Assembly: GCF_029962835.1 (NCBI RefSeq)
Contig: NC_080591.1
Coordinates: 39,687,501 to 39,751,500 of the forward strand
Reading direction: 5' to 3'
Origin: Magnolia sinica
Lineage: Eukaryota; Streptophyta; Magnoliopsida; Magnoliales; Magnoliaceae
DNA length: 64,000 nucleotides
A program made the translations under genes and the position numbers. The notes below the pieces were generated by a model, which was given only the letters and a program-made list of their open reading frames with translations, ran no database searches and had not been told where the DNA came from. This document shows, piece after piece, positions 1-11,848 of the stretch. How positions within the stretch are numbered: position 1 is the stretch's first letter; each line of letters starts with the position of its first letter.

Positions 1-1900
1 CGCGTCCGAGATCATGTGAAATGATCTTAATCCCTTTTAGGCCATCAATCGACAGGTTTGAACGATAATTCGGTGAATCCCACACTTAAAACAATCCAAA
101 AAGCGTGAATATGCGCTTGTTGGACCAAGAAAATGCATCACACGGACATGGGGGCCCAAACCACAATGTACAGTGGGACCCAGGGGGTCCCTTGCACATG
201 TTTGGCACCCCGGGAGGGGGTGGCCACCGCCTGATAGTCTAGGGAGGCGCAGCGGCACTGCCCGGGCGGCGGCTCACCCCTCGGCTTGCTAGTGGACCGC
301 AGTGGCACCGCCTTACCGGCGGTGCACCGCCCACCGTCCGGCCATGTGGGGCCCTCCCACCTGTGGGACCCCTTTTTGCTACCCTTTTTACTCCCTAAAA
401 CCCATTTCACCCATTTCACACCCTCTAAACACTATTTCTCTTCCAAAAACCCATTTTCCTTTCAAATCCACTCTCCCATACATTAATCTTCCATCTTCTT
501 CCATATTTTGCACCCATCTACCACCATTCTCTTAAAACTACCTCTTACTACTCTCTATCTTCCCTATTTCTCACATTTGAGCACAAAACCTACATCTTTG
601 TGTCTCATAACTCTCAAACTTCCCAAACCCACCTCATTCTCCTAGCTTTCCACTTTCATGGCTCTCTTTGAGCTAGTTACTGCCATCTTCTCAATCTCAA
701 CGCTCCTTTCCCTTATGGAAAAGAGAAGAGCGGCCCCGGATGAGGCCAGGCCGAGCCGTCTAAGCCGCTCGAGGAAGAAGGTGAGCACCGAGGCTAGCAC
801 AAGTACCAAGTGAGAGTGAAGATCGAAATGGGATCTCGATCCTTAAATCTCGCTCGAAAATCTCTACTAGCAGGCACCAGACTTGGTAAGTTTTATGACC
901 GCAAAGTCATATTTAAAGCTCATGTTGATGAAAAGCTATTTGGGCTATATCCGGTTATTGACCTTCTTTTGGAGACCAGATAGGGTCTCATGTTTGAAGG
1001 GAAGGCTCATGCAGGTGAAGGAATCGTACGAGCCTTTTATGCCCACATACAGAACCAACTACTGGAGCTTCTTTAGTTTATTGTCCCCTTGGGGAGGCAA
1101 GAAGCTATAGTCAATGTGGATGTGATGGCCCGTATTATGGGAATTGAGTGTGGTGTGGTACATGCAAGTGCAACTCATCTCACTAGTAGATGAGAGAAAG
1201 ATCGCTGCACACGTTTTCTTTGTGGCCGATTGGCTCAGTGGAGGTGAGACAATTGCCTCGCATCGACTAAGATGATGGTAGACTTCTGCCTACTCCACCA
1301 CATTTACACGTACAACGTGTATCCTAGGTGGAGTAACCATAAAGAATGCATGCGCCTTATGGTAGACTTCCTGTACGGAGCTGGATAGGGGAACAAGCTG
1401 TGCCTGCCTATTTTCGCCTTGTCACAAATAATCAAAACTGTACACTCTACTCGAGGAGATGCTTCACTCCCATTCGGCCGACTTATCTGCAAGATTTATT
1501 GTAATTTCGGTTTCAGACTAAACATGGATAATCTTGCACCGATCCACTTCATCAATGATATTACACTTAACAACATGGGAATTGGCCCTAAGCAACGTCA
1601 AGCCCGACTTGATGAGTATGGGGATGAGATAGAGGAAGAGAGTGAAGAGGAAGATGGAAGTGAAGATGAGAAAGGAAATGATGAGGGAGGTAGTGAAGAA
1701 GAAAGCAGTGAGGAAGAAGAGTAGGATGAAGAAGGGGAGGCCCAAGACTCTGATGGGGGACCTCCTACTACTACTTGTGAGGACATCCATGATCGGACCA
1801 CCTTAGAAGCTCGCATGGCCAAGATTTTGAAGAAATGTGTAGTCAGGATAGGCAAATGGTTGGACAAAAGTTGGTGGTTGATTAATGGTAGAAAAGACCT
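1..1900 (+). mobile_element. 5' internal part of a Tekay-like LTR retrotransposon (fossil)
   Basis: The layout repeats that of the minus-strand Tekay element at 25.9-28.0 kb: a GC-rich leader, then a pyrimidine-rich stretch, then an ORF starting with a nearly identical hydrophobic segment (ALFEL.TAIFSISTLLSL). The left end is cut by the window edge. No gag or pol follows; at about 1950 an LTR piece in the opposite orientation begins, so this is a remnant. It is broken and older than the copy at 26 kb. The clade is inferred from the match to that copy. Confidence 0.6.
660..1890 (+). pseudogene. Extra retrotransposon ORF, 'putative plant transposon protein' type (fossil)
   Basis: This is a homologue of the ORF on the minus strand at 25960-27272. 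Shared parts are the hydrophobic N-terminal segment, a basic stretch, a middle block around YRMHHICTYNVYPRW-type residues, and a strongly acidic Glu/Asp/Ser tract (1620-1740) before the C-terminus. The middle block resembles the plant-specific domain annotated in Pfam as a putative plant transposon protein (PF20167), from memory and unverified. The function is unknown. It is broken in several places. Confidence 0.5.
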
Positions 1901-1949
1901 AAATCTAAAATTTCACCTTTTACACCAAAAGGAAGGAACTGGCTTCAAT

Positions 1950-3187
1950 ATTCAACGATGTAGGATCATAGATTGGGGTTTAAATTTTATATAATCTCAT
2001 AGTCATATGAGACCAAAGTATAGTCCAAATTTGAGTTGCGATGGACAGCAGAAAGTAGTTAAATCGGAAGATCTAGATTTATAAAGAATTGATAAGCCTC
2101 GAAAGATAACTTCGCGTGTAAGAAAAAGCCTACTAAAGTAAGGTCTTCACATTTCCCACTTGGTCCATATTATGGGCAATCCAAGTCATTCATATGAAGA
2201 AAAATATCCTACCAAGACTACCCACGAGGTTTCTTCACTCGATGGACACCAAAATCAACACTTAAGGGGTTGATTTGTCAATTGGGTCACTTTTACAATG
2301 ATCTAAAGGCTGAAATTTAACATATATAGTTAATTTATGATATATATGTGGTATAAAATTTCACATCAAACGGATTGTAAGAACCATGTGATCTAGAATT
2401 TAAGGGTCTAGGTTAATGACATTTTCATAATTATTGCAAATATGAGAGTTTTGGAAAATCTAATGATTCTATATGGTCATAGGCACGTTTCTAAGTAATT
2501 CTTACAAAAGAAATTATATTTAAATCATTACGAATAAAGAATTATTTATCAAATTAATTAAGGGAATGTACATATATCAACCAACATAATGGATGGTCAG
2601 ATGACATGTTAAAAATAGAAAAACTTAATGGTTAGTACTCTAATCATGTATGTAAGTCAGTGTATGCTCAGTTTTGTAAATGGATGATCACAAGTGGGTT
2701 TTTAAAGTGATATATGTCGTTAGATTCAAGTGACTTGTTCACATATGTAAGTTTCTCATATTGTAGTTATGATGGTGGGCTAAGCATATTTATAGGCAGT
2801 GAACAAGATGAACAAATCATAATTTCAATTTAATATGTGTACGAGCAGATGGAAATATCATATAGTTAGTTTACTATGATCGGTGGTTGAAACTCAAAGT
2901 GGATGGTCATATATCTTTACTTATCAGTGGATAGTTGGTTGAACGGTTGGTTATAATCGACAAGTGAGAATACTTGAATATATGATGGTCTTGTCTTAAA
3001 AATCAATGATTGGATGACTTGATCTATGAATGATGACTATTTCCAATGGTCAAATTCAAGTTAAAGAATAAATGTAAGGATAAGATAGGTTAAATTGGTG
3101 ACATACACATGTATATACTAAATTAAATTTCATGGTAACACTCAAGAACTTTCAATATTCGGGTATTGAAAAGTTCAGAGTGTTACA
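1950..3187 (-). repeat. LTR fragment of a Tekay-like retrotransposon (fossil)
   Basis: The segment aligns by eye with 42893-43849 along its length, for example at GTTTGAGTTGCGATGG and CAAGAACTTTCAATA. It ends in GTGTTACA, followed at once by ATCTACCCCCTTTAAA, the reverse complement of a polypurine tract. The same junction occurs beside the LTR at 20912, which fixes the minus orientation and identifies this as the 3' LTR side of an element. Only the part next to the polypurine tract is present. Confidence 0.7.
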
Positions 3188-4910
3188 ATCTACCCCCTTT
3201 AAATAAAATTTCGTCCTCAAAATTTAATTACTTCTATCATGCTCACTGATTCATTATGCTTAAGTTTTCAATGTATTCCTCATAAGGTAGATATATGAAA
3301 AGGAGAGCTTAAGTAGTCCTGGGGGGGGGGGGGGGGGTAATTAAGTACAGAAATAATAAATAAATCAGAGGTCTCAATTGCACTAGTATAGAAACATTGA
3401 TTCAAACTGATTCGTAGGACAACCTTCACCCAAACAAGTTTAGGTAGGACAACCTTATTTCATGAAACTTATAAGAATCAAAATTCCAAACCAAGCATGA
3501 GTAAATAAAAGCTAAACTAATACAAGCATTCACCACCTTAACTTAAAGAGATTACAACTATTTACCACATAAATAATAAAGGCATTTACCACAACACTAA
3601 GAATTATAGTGGTTCAGTGTGTTAACAACTGTTCTCAAACAGCCACACCTACTCCACTCCCAATAATCACTCTCCACGTGATATTGGCTTTTACTATAAA
3701 TAAGGTTTTCATAGGAACACCTTAAAACCTGATATAGTTGTGATTTTAGCGGGCTATCACAAAAAAACTCATTAAGATTTTCTGGCTATCTCTGGAAAAC
3801 TAACAATGAGATTTTCTGACTATCTCAAGAAAACCAAAATATAAAAGATTTTATACTTATCTTCACCTTTGAAGACATATCTGTCGATGTAGCCATAGAA
3901 CCACTTCTCTTGAATGTAGATCGTTCAGTGTTCAGTCATATAGATGATGGTTCAAAGTTTTAAATTGATTTTAAATAGATTCAAACTAATGGCTACTTGT
4001 TTGAATTCTTTTAAGATTTAAAAAAAGAAGAGTATTTACTCTCTTTATAAAATAAAATTGATAGAATAATAGATCAAGGAATTAAACAGAAAACTATTAA
4101 AAATATTTTATAAATATCGTGCAATAGCTTGAATATAATAGGAGCTTCTCTTTCTCTTGTAGAAGGATTTGATAGACTTGAATTGTATTTTCGATTGGGA
4201 GAAAGCCTCAATTTATAGGTAAAGAATTTGTTACTTCGACTCGCCTAAGAACCGGATTCAGTTCCAACAAAATTTTAAATTTAAGTGCAATAAGGTATAA
4301 CAGATCTTCGACTAGTCGAAGGCCCTGCTTGACTGGTCGAGGGCCCTATCGACTCATCGACCATGGTCTTCGACTAGTCGAGGGTGTAAAAAATCTGAAC
4401 TAATTCAATTGTTGGACTTTAAGTCGAGCAACCCTCGACTGGTCGAAGGTCTAACAGAAAATCGCTATTTCATTTCAATTTGAACTAGGACTAGTTGAAA
4501 AATTCTTAGACTAGTCGTGCCATAACTTGGGCTAGTCGAACCTTAGCTAAATATAAGCATAAAAATCCATTTAAAATATATTTTGAAAGTACCTAAACCT
4601 AAGGTCTTTCAAGGGTCTATAATACCTGAAATGACTAAACTTTGAAGTAGATTGGATGCTTGAACTTTATGGAACTTGTTCTTCTACTAGATTCTTCAAT
4701 AGAGCTTGAATTTCTAGAGCTTGATCTTCTATTAGAACTTTAGTAGAACTTGAACTTAACTTGAACTTTCCATCTTGATCTTCTACTTGAATTTTAGTAG
4801 AGCTTGAACTTTCCATCATTCACCCACATTAGAAGGCCACTTCATAAGCTGCTTTGTCTAAATGAAATTTGACAAACAAGGTGTGCTTTACACATTATAG
4901 CACTTACAAT
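3188..4910 (-). other. AT-rich LTR-derived DNA, probably including a copia-type LTR
   Basis: The first 60 bases are the antisense 3' end of a Tekay-like internal region (polypurine tract at 3188-3200). The rest has no gene. From about 3600 to 4860 it reads like an antisense copia LTR: a 'GTGGTTCAG...CTACTCCACTCCC' block of the kind seen again at 37170-37210, and repeats of 'CTTGAACTT..AGTAGA'. Positions 4310-4560 carry several copies of the dyad CTTCGACTAGTCGA. A run of G lies at about 3321-3337. Family assignment is tentative. Confidence 0.4.
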
Positions 4911-4940
4911 CACTACAAGAAAAATAGGCAAAGGCTATGG
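4911..4940 (+). repeat. Left terminal inverted repeat of the first CACTA element
   Basis: It begins CACTACAAGAAAAATAGGC and is preceded by AAT. About 27 of its 30 positions match the left end of the second CACTA element at 60125, so both belong to one family. Confidence 0.93.
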
Positions 4941-5405
4941 CTAAAAACCGTAGCTAAAGACCTTTTGCTACGGATCTAGTCCGTAGCATGTCCGTCGCTA
5001 TTGGTGGGGTAGCCAAAGGTCAAAAACTCAATTGCTACGGATTATATTCATAGCAATAGATATCAGTAGCTACAAACAAAAGTCGTAGCTATAATTTCTG
5101 TAGCGAAATGTAGCTACACCTATAGATTAAATCCAAAGCAATATATATCACTAGCTACGGATAAAGGCCATAGCTATACTTTCTGTTGCAGAATATACCT
5201 ATGGCTACAGATTAGATTCGTAGCAGTAGATATCACTAGCTACAGAAAAAAGCAGTAGTTATAATTTCTGTAGCGAAATGTACCTACAGCTACGGAGAAT
5301 ATCAGTAGCTAAAAGTGGAATAAAGCCGTAGCAATATGCTGTAGTTAGAAATAACTACGGTTTTTAGAAAAAAGCTATGGCTAATATCCATAGTAACTTT
5401 TAAAA
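4935..5405. repeat. CACTA subterminal repeat array (TAGCTACGGAT motifs)
   Basis: Copies of GCTACGGAT, CCGTAGCTA and close variants occur in both orientations every 20-40 bases. In CACTA elements such subterminal motifs are transposase (TNPA-type) binding sites; that role is inferred here. The same motifs recur at 13500-13550 and at 60140-60430. Confidence 0.85.
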
Positions 5406-6138
5406 TAATTTTTTTTATAACAATGGTGTATGTTGCCATTGCAAGAACCTGCTATGATTGATCAACTCATCTAAGCTAATACAATTAATGCTGATATGAA
5501 TAGTGTATAAAATGCAATCAAGAAAGAAAACTATGTATTCATATTACAAATAGCAATCAAATCATACAATGCATCCTGCATTCACATTTCTAAATAAACA
5601 AATATCAGAATACAACAGATCGCCGGTTGTAAGTACAATAGGAGCAAAGGACCATGATCAAACAGAGCAAGGTATATATAAATACATCTATATAGGCACA
5701 ACTTTAGTACACCTACACATGTACAATGCATACCACTTACACTCCACGTGCTAACGTGCTATCCATGCAATATCCAAGCTGTCCATCTGGTGGGCCTGTT
5801 TATATGCAGATGTTCTGTCCCAAAAATAAAGCTGGTATGCTAAGAAGGTGGGCAATTATGTTGGGAACAGGTGGATGGACTTGTTTTGCAAACTGTTGGC
5901 ACCTGAGTAGCCCTTCCGATTGATGGTTTGAGTATTGTACCTTCACACCATGTTGGTACATGTGACGCTGGTGCACATGTGGCGCGTACATGAACTCCCT
6001 TATACATGCATTTGTACTTATGGAAACTCTATAGGCATTCACAAAAAAAGAGTAAAACTAAAAAACTTTGTAGTTTGAGCAGTGAAGCAATTATGAACAC
6101 TATAGACGGTCCAATGGTGAAGTATTTAATTTTTCTAC
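5406..6138. other. Non-coding interior of CACTA element
   Basis: I recognise no gene here. Short open frames around 5570-6040 show no family motif, and the DNA is ordinary AT-rich intergenic-like sequence. Confidence 0.6.
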
Positions 6139-7778
6139 CTCAACATTTGGAACAAGTCGAAGAATTTGATCTACAACCCAACAACCATTAAGAATTCGAA
6201 CAGTTGGTTTGTCAACATTGTACAATACAGATCCATGAGAGATATCCAAGTCCTACACAAAAGTTGGTTTCAGCAAATCGAGGGTGTTAAACACATTGTT
6301 TGAAAAAGAGGGTAAAAAAAAAATAGAATTGCGTTTACTTTCCATGAGATAAGCTGGAACCAACATTAGATAATCATAATCAAGTGTTGTTGTAAAACAT
6401 TGCACAAAATCAAATTAACATGCATTTAAGCACCGGATGGCCTTCACATTAGATTGTAAACAGTAAATAGGTATACTAATACACACGGCATGAAGAAAAC
6501 TGTAGCTTGAAGTTAGAAAGTTGTTTGGTAAGAGAACTCCTATGGCTGCAGGTAAGAGTAGGCAAGGGGTTTCAAATATAAAAAGTTAAGCATCAAAAGA
6601 TAGAACAGTGTTCCATAACTACAGAGTCAGCCATAAAAACAAAAAACAAAAAACAGAATAAGATTACATGATCAAAGAAGGCTCACTCATTTTCCTCTCA
6701 TTAAATATGTGAGGGAAGTTCTTTCAGTAAACCTGAGGAAAGGAAGAAAAAGAAAACAAGAAGAAAGAAGAAGAAAGTTCATGGTTGCAGGACACTCTTG
6801 TTACTGGCTACTGGCTAGAGTCCCTGACCATGAGCCCCCTTCCACAACACCAAGAGATATGAGAGACATTCAAACCCAAGAAAACAGGGTTCCATCCAAA
6901 ATTCAATTTTTGGAATCATGTGAAAGGCGCTCCTTCCATCTTTCAACAGGTCTTGATGTTTCACCTCTAACCTTCTCTTATTCCCTTACAAGTTATCAGA
7001 TAACCCACTGTGGAGCAATGAAACTCCATAGACAATGAAAAGGTAAATCATTAATTTATGACAATTAAGCATAGAAGATGTTCCCATAAAATAAGTAGAT
7101 TAAGAATTCTTAGTTGCAACTCACTCAGAATAAGATAAATTACCCCTATCCATCTAAGGAACCATCATAAGTTAGATATATATAGCTTAACTCATTAAAT
7201 TTGAAAAATAAATAAATAAAACAAAAGGTATAATAGATAACATTGGTTTCAGGAAAACTTGCATAGAAAACTTTCTGATGGCGGATTAAAGCAAATTTAT
7301 ACATAAGAACAAATCACTCAAAAGAACAGAAAACCAGAGGGAAATCTATGTTTTAATTGACTTACTTCAGGAACAACCAAGAGAGAGATACTGGCATAAA
7401 GAATATCAATTGATATTCCGCAGAACTTGAATTTCATTACTGGTACATGAGCATCTGGAACTGGTTGTAATTCGGTCACTTCTTCCCTTTCAGCCATCAT
7501 GCAATAATATAAAAAAATCTACCTGCAGAAAGAAATCAACAACATAAGCTTGCCCTTAAAATCACAAAACAACAATCTGAATCATGCAAAAAGAAAACCA
7601 AAAGCCTCTCAGTTTACATTGGAAAGAAATCATGAAACAACAATTTGAGTCAAATATTAAATATGAATTGTACAAAAAGAAAAAGAAAAAGAAAAACCTC
7701 TTGGTTTACATAGGACGGTCCCACGCAGTGTATCAATATCAGCACCAGGGTCATGAACTTGTCAACATACAAAAAGGG
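6139..7778 (-). pseudogene. PAPS1: Captured fragment of a nuclear poly(A) polymerase gene (PAPS1 type)
   Basis: Three exons with their introns lie on the minus strand. The first (7778-7698) carries PGADIDTL, the Asp-x-Asp pair of the nucleotidyltransferase active site. The second (7522-7366) carries EREEVTELQPVPDAHVPV and GISID, which supplies the third catalytic Asp, then YASISLLVVPE. The third (6252-6139) reads DLDISHGSVLYNVDKPTV and VDQILRLVPNVE. Each exon is bounded by AG and GT; the second donor is GTAAG. The ASISLLVVP wording favours PAPS1 over the PAPS2/PAPS4 type. Intact enzymes add poly(A) tails to nuclear pre-mRNA; this piece covers only part of the catalytic core. The first exon has lost two bases just after GADIDTL, so that frame is shifted there, while the third exon stays open for all 38 codons. 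It lies downstream, in transcript sense, of the flavoprotein fragment. Confidence 0.9.
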
Positions 7779-8120
7779 CTGCAGGATTATTAAATAGAAA
7801 AGGACTAATTTCTAAGCATATATAAGAATATAAAAGCAAGAAATTACAGTGAAGCAGCTATCATTTGTAAGTCAACATCACAATAAAAATCCTAAAAAGC
7901 ACAAAAAGACAAGTTCAGCTGCTTAGACATAGCAATTGGGACTTGCTTTAGCTTGGTCGCATAGTCAGATTCATGGAGGATTGCTCATAGATGGGTCAAG
8001 TATGTTGTATGTACTTGGGATTGAGTAGCATTTAAGATACTAAGCTACCCATCAAAAGGAAGAGGACCCAGTGAGGAGTGTGCCCAAGGATCATGTACTT
8101 CCTCAAAAAATAAATATTAC

Positions 8121-8455
8121 CTGAAAGTTGAACCCAATAGTCATGCCATCAATATTCAACACCTGTAAAGAAATCAACTTTTGGACATCATGAGTGGGCC
8201 TTGATGGACGGACTTAAAAGCTTTGTAAAATAAAGCAGGACAGAAAATACCACCTCTCCAGCAAAGAAAAGATGAGGTTGTATCCAGCTTTCCATGCTAT
8301 TGAGTGTAATCTTCACAAAAGGAAAGAGGAATGTAGTTAAATATCTAGAAGAAATGAACCCATAAAAATTATTCCAGCAAACATGCAATTGCAGAAGTGG
8401 AAACCTTAAAGAGTGGGACCCCTCCGGCAGTGACGAACGCATCCTTAAATTGACC
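8121..8455 (-). pseudogene. Captured fragment of an HI0933-family FAD-binding oxidoreductase gene
   Basis: Three consecutive short exons lie on the minus strand. 8455-8405 reads GQFKDAFVTAGGVPLFK, 8310-8254 reads ITLNSMESWIQPHLFFAGE, and 8162-8121 reads VLNIDGMTIGFNFQ. All have AG/GT borders and whole-codon lengths (17, 19 and 14 codons), so the frame is open across all three. The wording matches the C-terminal part of plant HI0933-like flavoproteins, whose usual text is VTAGGVPL, LFFAGEVLNVDG and TGGFNFQNAW. A Gly of the GGFNFQ motif is Ile here, and the next exon (NAWSGG) is absent. The family binds FAD; the plant member's substrate is unknown to me. The short introns and kept splice sites show that genomic DNA, not mRNA, was copied. 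Confidence 0.85.
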
Positions 8456-10495
8456 CTTCATTTAAAAAAAAAAAATGTATAAATTTCTACATGATACACC
8501 TGACATTGAGAAATGTATGCATTTATAGCACTCCTGAGCTTATATTTTTTACTTGAAAAGAAACAAGCCATAAAAGATAATAAGCAATCTTTTTCTCATT
8601 TTTAATCAGGTACATGCAGGGGAGTCTATAACACTTTCTTCTGTTCTTAGCTTTCATCTGGAAGCATAAAGGGATCATGGAAGTAGTTTAGAGGCTAGGG
8701 AGGCTTTCAATAGCAATACTTACTATATTAATTGCTTGAACAAATTATAACTATGATATTATTAGCATGGGCTTAGAATACTCTTCAATGTGGGAATACT
8801 TCTTGAAACTGATCATAAACCATGACAAACATCTAAGAGATGTATTTGATTCACTTCAAGCAGCTCTAGTTCAGATAATAAAGAAGCAACTCTTGAATTC
8901 TGGATTTGGACATGGCCCACTCCAGGGCCATAAATTAGATCTCTTAGAGACTCTACCTTGAGATGGTTGAGGAAGGGCAATAGTGGATTGACACTGTAGC
9001 TATTGGAGTTAACTGTATAATTGCCTATTAAATATACCTTGAAAATGAGTTTTGATCTCATTTAAATATATCAAATCTTATGTTTTGATCTCGAAAACAG
9101 GCCTGAATATAGTTGAAAATGAGTTCACAAGCTTCTTATCCTTCAAATGAAGAAAATACCTTGACAAGTACATAAGGAGCTATACAACTATCCAATACAG
9201 CTTAATTGCATAATTAAAATCCATGACTAATTGTAAGAAATAAGATTCTATCATAGAAAAGACATAAATCACAAAACCTGATTTGGATTAAGAGGAATTC
9301 TTCATGATCCCATCCCTGATTCAGGAAACTGATTCAGGGTTAGAAATGGAAAAAAAATTACCCAGCAACTGAAATTCGTTGCTGAAAAGAATCCCACCCA
9401 AATCTAAAAGGTTTTTTTTTTTACAAACACAATCTGGTTTACATCACGACGCCTGAAAGAATCCTACACAAGTCCAATTCCCTATTTAGGTCGAGGGTAG
9501 AAATGCAGGGGGGAAATCAACACATAGCCAATTCATCACTTCTCACAAGAAATCCAGTTATGGTTACAATGACAGATGTCATGTTAATGAATTGCCAAAA
9601 AGAATTCATCGTGAGTCTCAAAATTCATTATTCTCACCCAAATCTTGCAAATTCCAATTCAAGAAAATCTTGTTTCCAATCAAATGTGATAAATCCAAAT
9701 CAGTTTTTCATATAGCCAGTTTCACGTCAATGAATGCACAGGATGGACATATTGGTTATCATGCGCCCATCACGATGGGCCCCACCTACAAAGATGCATG
9801 TGTATTAAACATTATATTCTCCCAAGTATCAAACAATTGGCTTGTAAACTCTTTACCTGTAAAGTGAATAAAAAAAAAAAAATTCCTTGAAAAAAGGGGT
9901 TTCAGTGTAAATAGTACTTCACATGCAATGTTTATCATCTAAACACATCCTGTAAAAAGCATATGGTTTCCGTGCTTAAAAACAGAAAGCATTCCAGGCA
10001 AGAATCTCATTTAGAGAAATAGCTTTCACATACAACCCCATCTTTCCCTCAAATATGTCTCATTCGTAGCAAATTGGATCCAAGAAAAAGGTGGGCCCCA
10101 CCATGACGATCACTTGGCATAAAAATCAGGCCATTTGACTCATTAGGTGTGCCATAACTATAAACCAAGTCAGACATCAGCTATCCATTGATTTAGACAT
10201 GTAGCAAAAAATAAGGTGTAGACAAATCTACAAGAAATTATCAGTGGTTTCCTCACAACAAAATTAATGTAACATGTTTATTTTGGATTTCTATCCACAT
10301 CCATGGTTCCCTCGCCTTTTACATATTATCTGATATCATCATTCGGTTTTCCATTGCCTTCTACCTTTTTCCTTCTAAAAATAAGTATTAAGAAGTATTT
10401 TTTTTAAAAAGTACTAAAAAAGTTCAGTCAAAGCTCACAAGAAAAGCAGCAGCAAGCTTCCAATAAATAAGATTTTGTCTACTTTCAGGAATTAC
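8456..10495. other. Interior of CACTA element with one unassigned exon-like open frame
   Basis: Most of this stretch shows nothing recognisable. On the minus strand an 82-codon open frame (9061-8813) contains SLRDLIYGPGVGHVQ and SELELLEVNQIHLLD, and a GT follows a CTCAAG in the way of an exon border. It could be a fourth captured piece, but I cannot name a family. Poly-A and poly-T runs are frequent. Confidence 0.4.
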
Positions 10496-11294
10496 CTGCT
10501 AAACCAATACCCGCTTCAACATTGCTGTCAGTGGCCATAATTTAGACAGCTTCAGATGAATTACTATGTAGTTTTTAAGTGAGTTTTAACTTGAAGTGCC
10601 TTCACATCACTCAACATGCTCTAGCAGAGGATCACAGTTTTCCTCTAGAAGATTATGACTTTTTGTACCGGAAAAAAAAAAAAGAACTCTACCCATCAAG
10701 TTCCACAAGAAGTTTATTGATAAATGCCTCATGGTCCTGCTCTTTTGTGTGAATAAACTTCCCACGAACACCGACAAAGAGGTTGAAATCCTCAACAAAG
10801 ATTATCACTTATGCCTAAAAATGAATCACATAATTACCAGATATACAAATGTTAGATGTTTAAGAAACAAATAGCAGCTTATCTTGGAAGCTAAGTCTAA
10901 GAAATCAATGAAAATCATTGTAAGTAAATAAAAATAGTTCCTTAGTAGAGCCGTGCTAAGCCGACATGCGTGTGCGATAAAGCTCATGGTATATGCTAGA
11001 TAAAAGGTCCCTAAAGTATATATTTCAGAAAAAACAAAAAGGATTGGGCCAAAAGTATAAGACTTGAATTTATTTGAGAAAAAAACAATTAGAAGTTAAA
11101 ACAAGGTTATAGAGGACAACCAAATCCCTTGCTGTTTGAAACAGCTCCCTAACATTTGCGGCGTTTTGGGCAACCCACAATCCAGCCTCCAGTTGGCGAG
11201 CTTTAACTTCAACAACTAGTACCTTAGCTTCTGCAGCTATTGCTAGAGCTAGGGAAGTTTTCCTTGTTACCCTCTCACTTACAATAAGAACTCC
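10496..11294 (-). pseudogene. FTSHI5: Captured fragment of the FTSHI5 gene (plastid FtsH-like AAA ATPase)
   Basis: Two clear exons lie on the minus strand. 11294-11121 reads GVLIV, then KTSLALAIAAEAKV, VEVKARQLEAGLW and NVRELFQTARDL. 10814-10693 reads VIIFVEDFNLFVGVRGKF, then IHTKEQDHEAFINKLLVEL and DG, ending at a GT donor. A third, weaker match (about 10555-10496) fits the next exon, with ATGGCCACT and a GCAG/GT border. The first exon is open throughout, but its Walker A loop reads SERVTRKTS where GERGTGKTS is expected. The second exon begins after TAG with GCATAA, so the usual Pro codon is a stop. FTSHI5 is a catalytically inactive FtsH relative of the chloroplast envelope import motor. 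This piece covers only part of the AAA domain. Confidence 0.87.
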
Positions 11295-11848
11295 CAGCAA
11301 TTTCAAGTATAAATTGCTTTAGAGTGCGTCAAAGCAGTGCCTATCTATCCTCTAACTTCTAGTTTTTTGTAAACTATAAAAGTAAATAAATAATGGTTAA
11401 CTTAGAAAATTACATTAGCACCAAAATAAAATAGAGAAACAACAAGAGTGAGCTGGATGTATGATGGATGAAGAGGAATCAATCAACACATCTCCTCCAG
11501 TCAGGAAGATATCCATAAGAAACAAATTAAAGGTTTGTAATGTTTTCATTTCAAAAGGTTAATCTGGGAAAGATGGTGCAAATTTATTGAGGCCAAAGGT
11601 GGAAAGAAAAAGAAAAAACATGAGAAATTTACATGGAAATAGAGTCCTTGAGGACAACGGAACAACTCTCACTAGAATAAATGTGATCATATCTTAAAAC
11701 CTCCATTTTCACTGTAGAAACCCCAATTCACCACAATAGTTTCACTCGCCTGAAACATTCATGTTCACCCAACACCAATACAATAAATTGAACACAAGAC
11801 CAAATTCAGTAAGAGAGAAGCAACACCAATCACAAAGCAACAACTTTA
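11295..11848. other. Non-coding interior of CACTA element
   Basis: No family is recognisable on either strand. A plus-strand open stretch from 11461 ends in AAAG/GTTTG but has no detectable relative. Confidence 0.5.

Noticed and set aside
1598-1867. Ser-rich open frame on the minus strand
   Set aside because: It is the antisense shadow of the acidic Glu/Asp tract in the plus-strand retroelement ORF.
3321-3337. Run of G residues as a possible structural element
   Set aside because: An uninterrupted homopolymer of this kind is often an assembly or slippage product; nothing around it supports a function.
6709-7038. 109-codon plus-strand open frame as a gene
   Set aside because: Its Lys/Arg-rich start comes from an A/G-rich repeat tract; it has no motif and lies inside a PAPS1 intron on the other strand.
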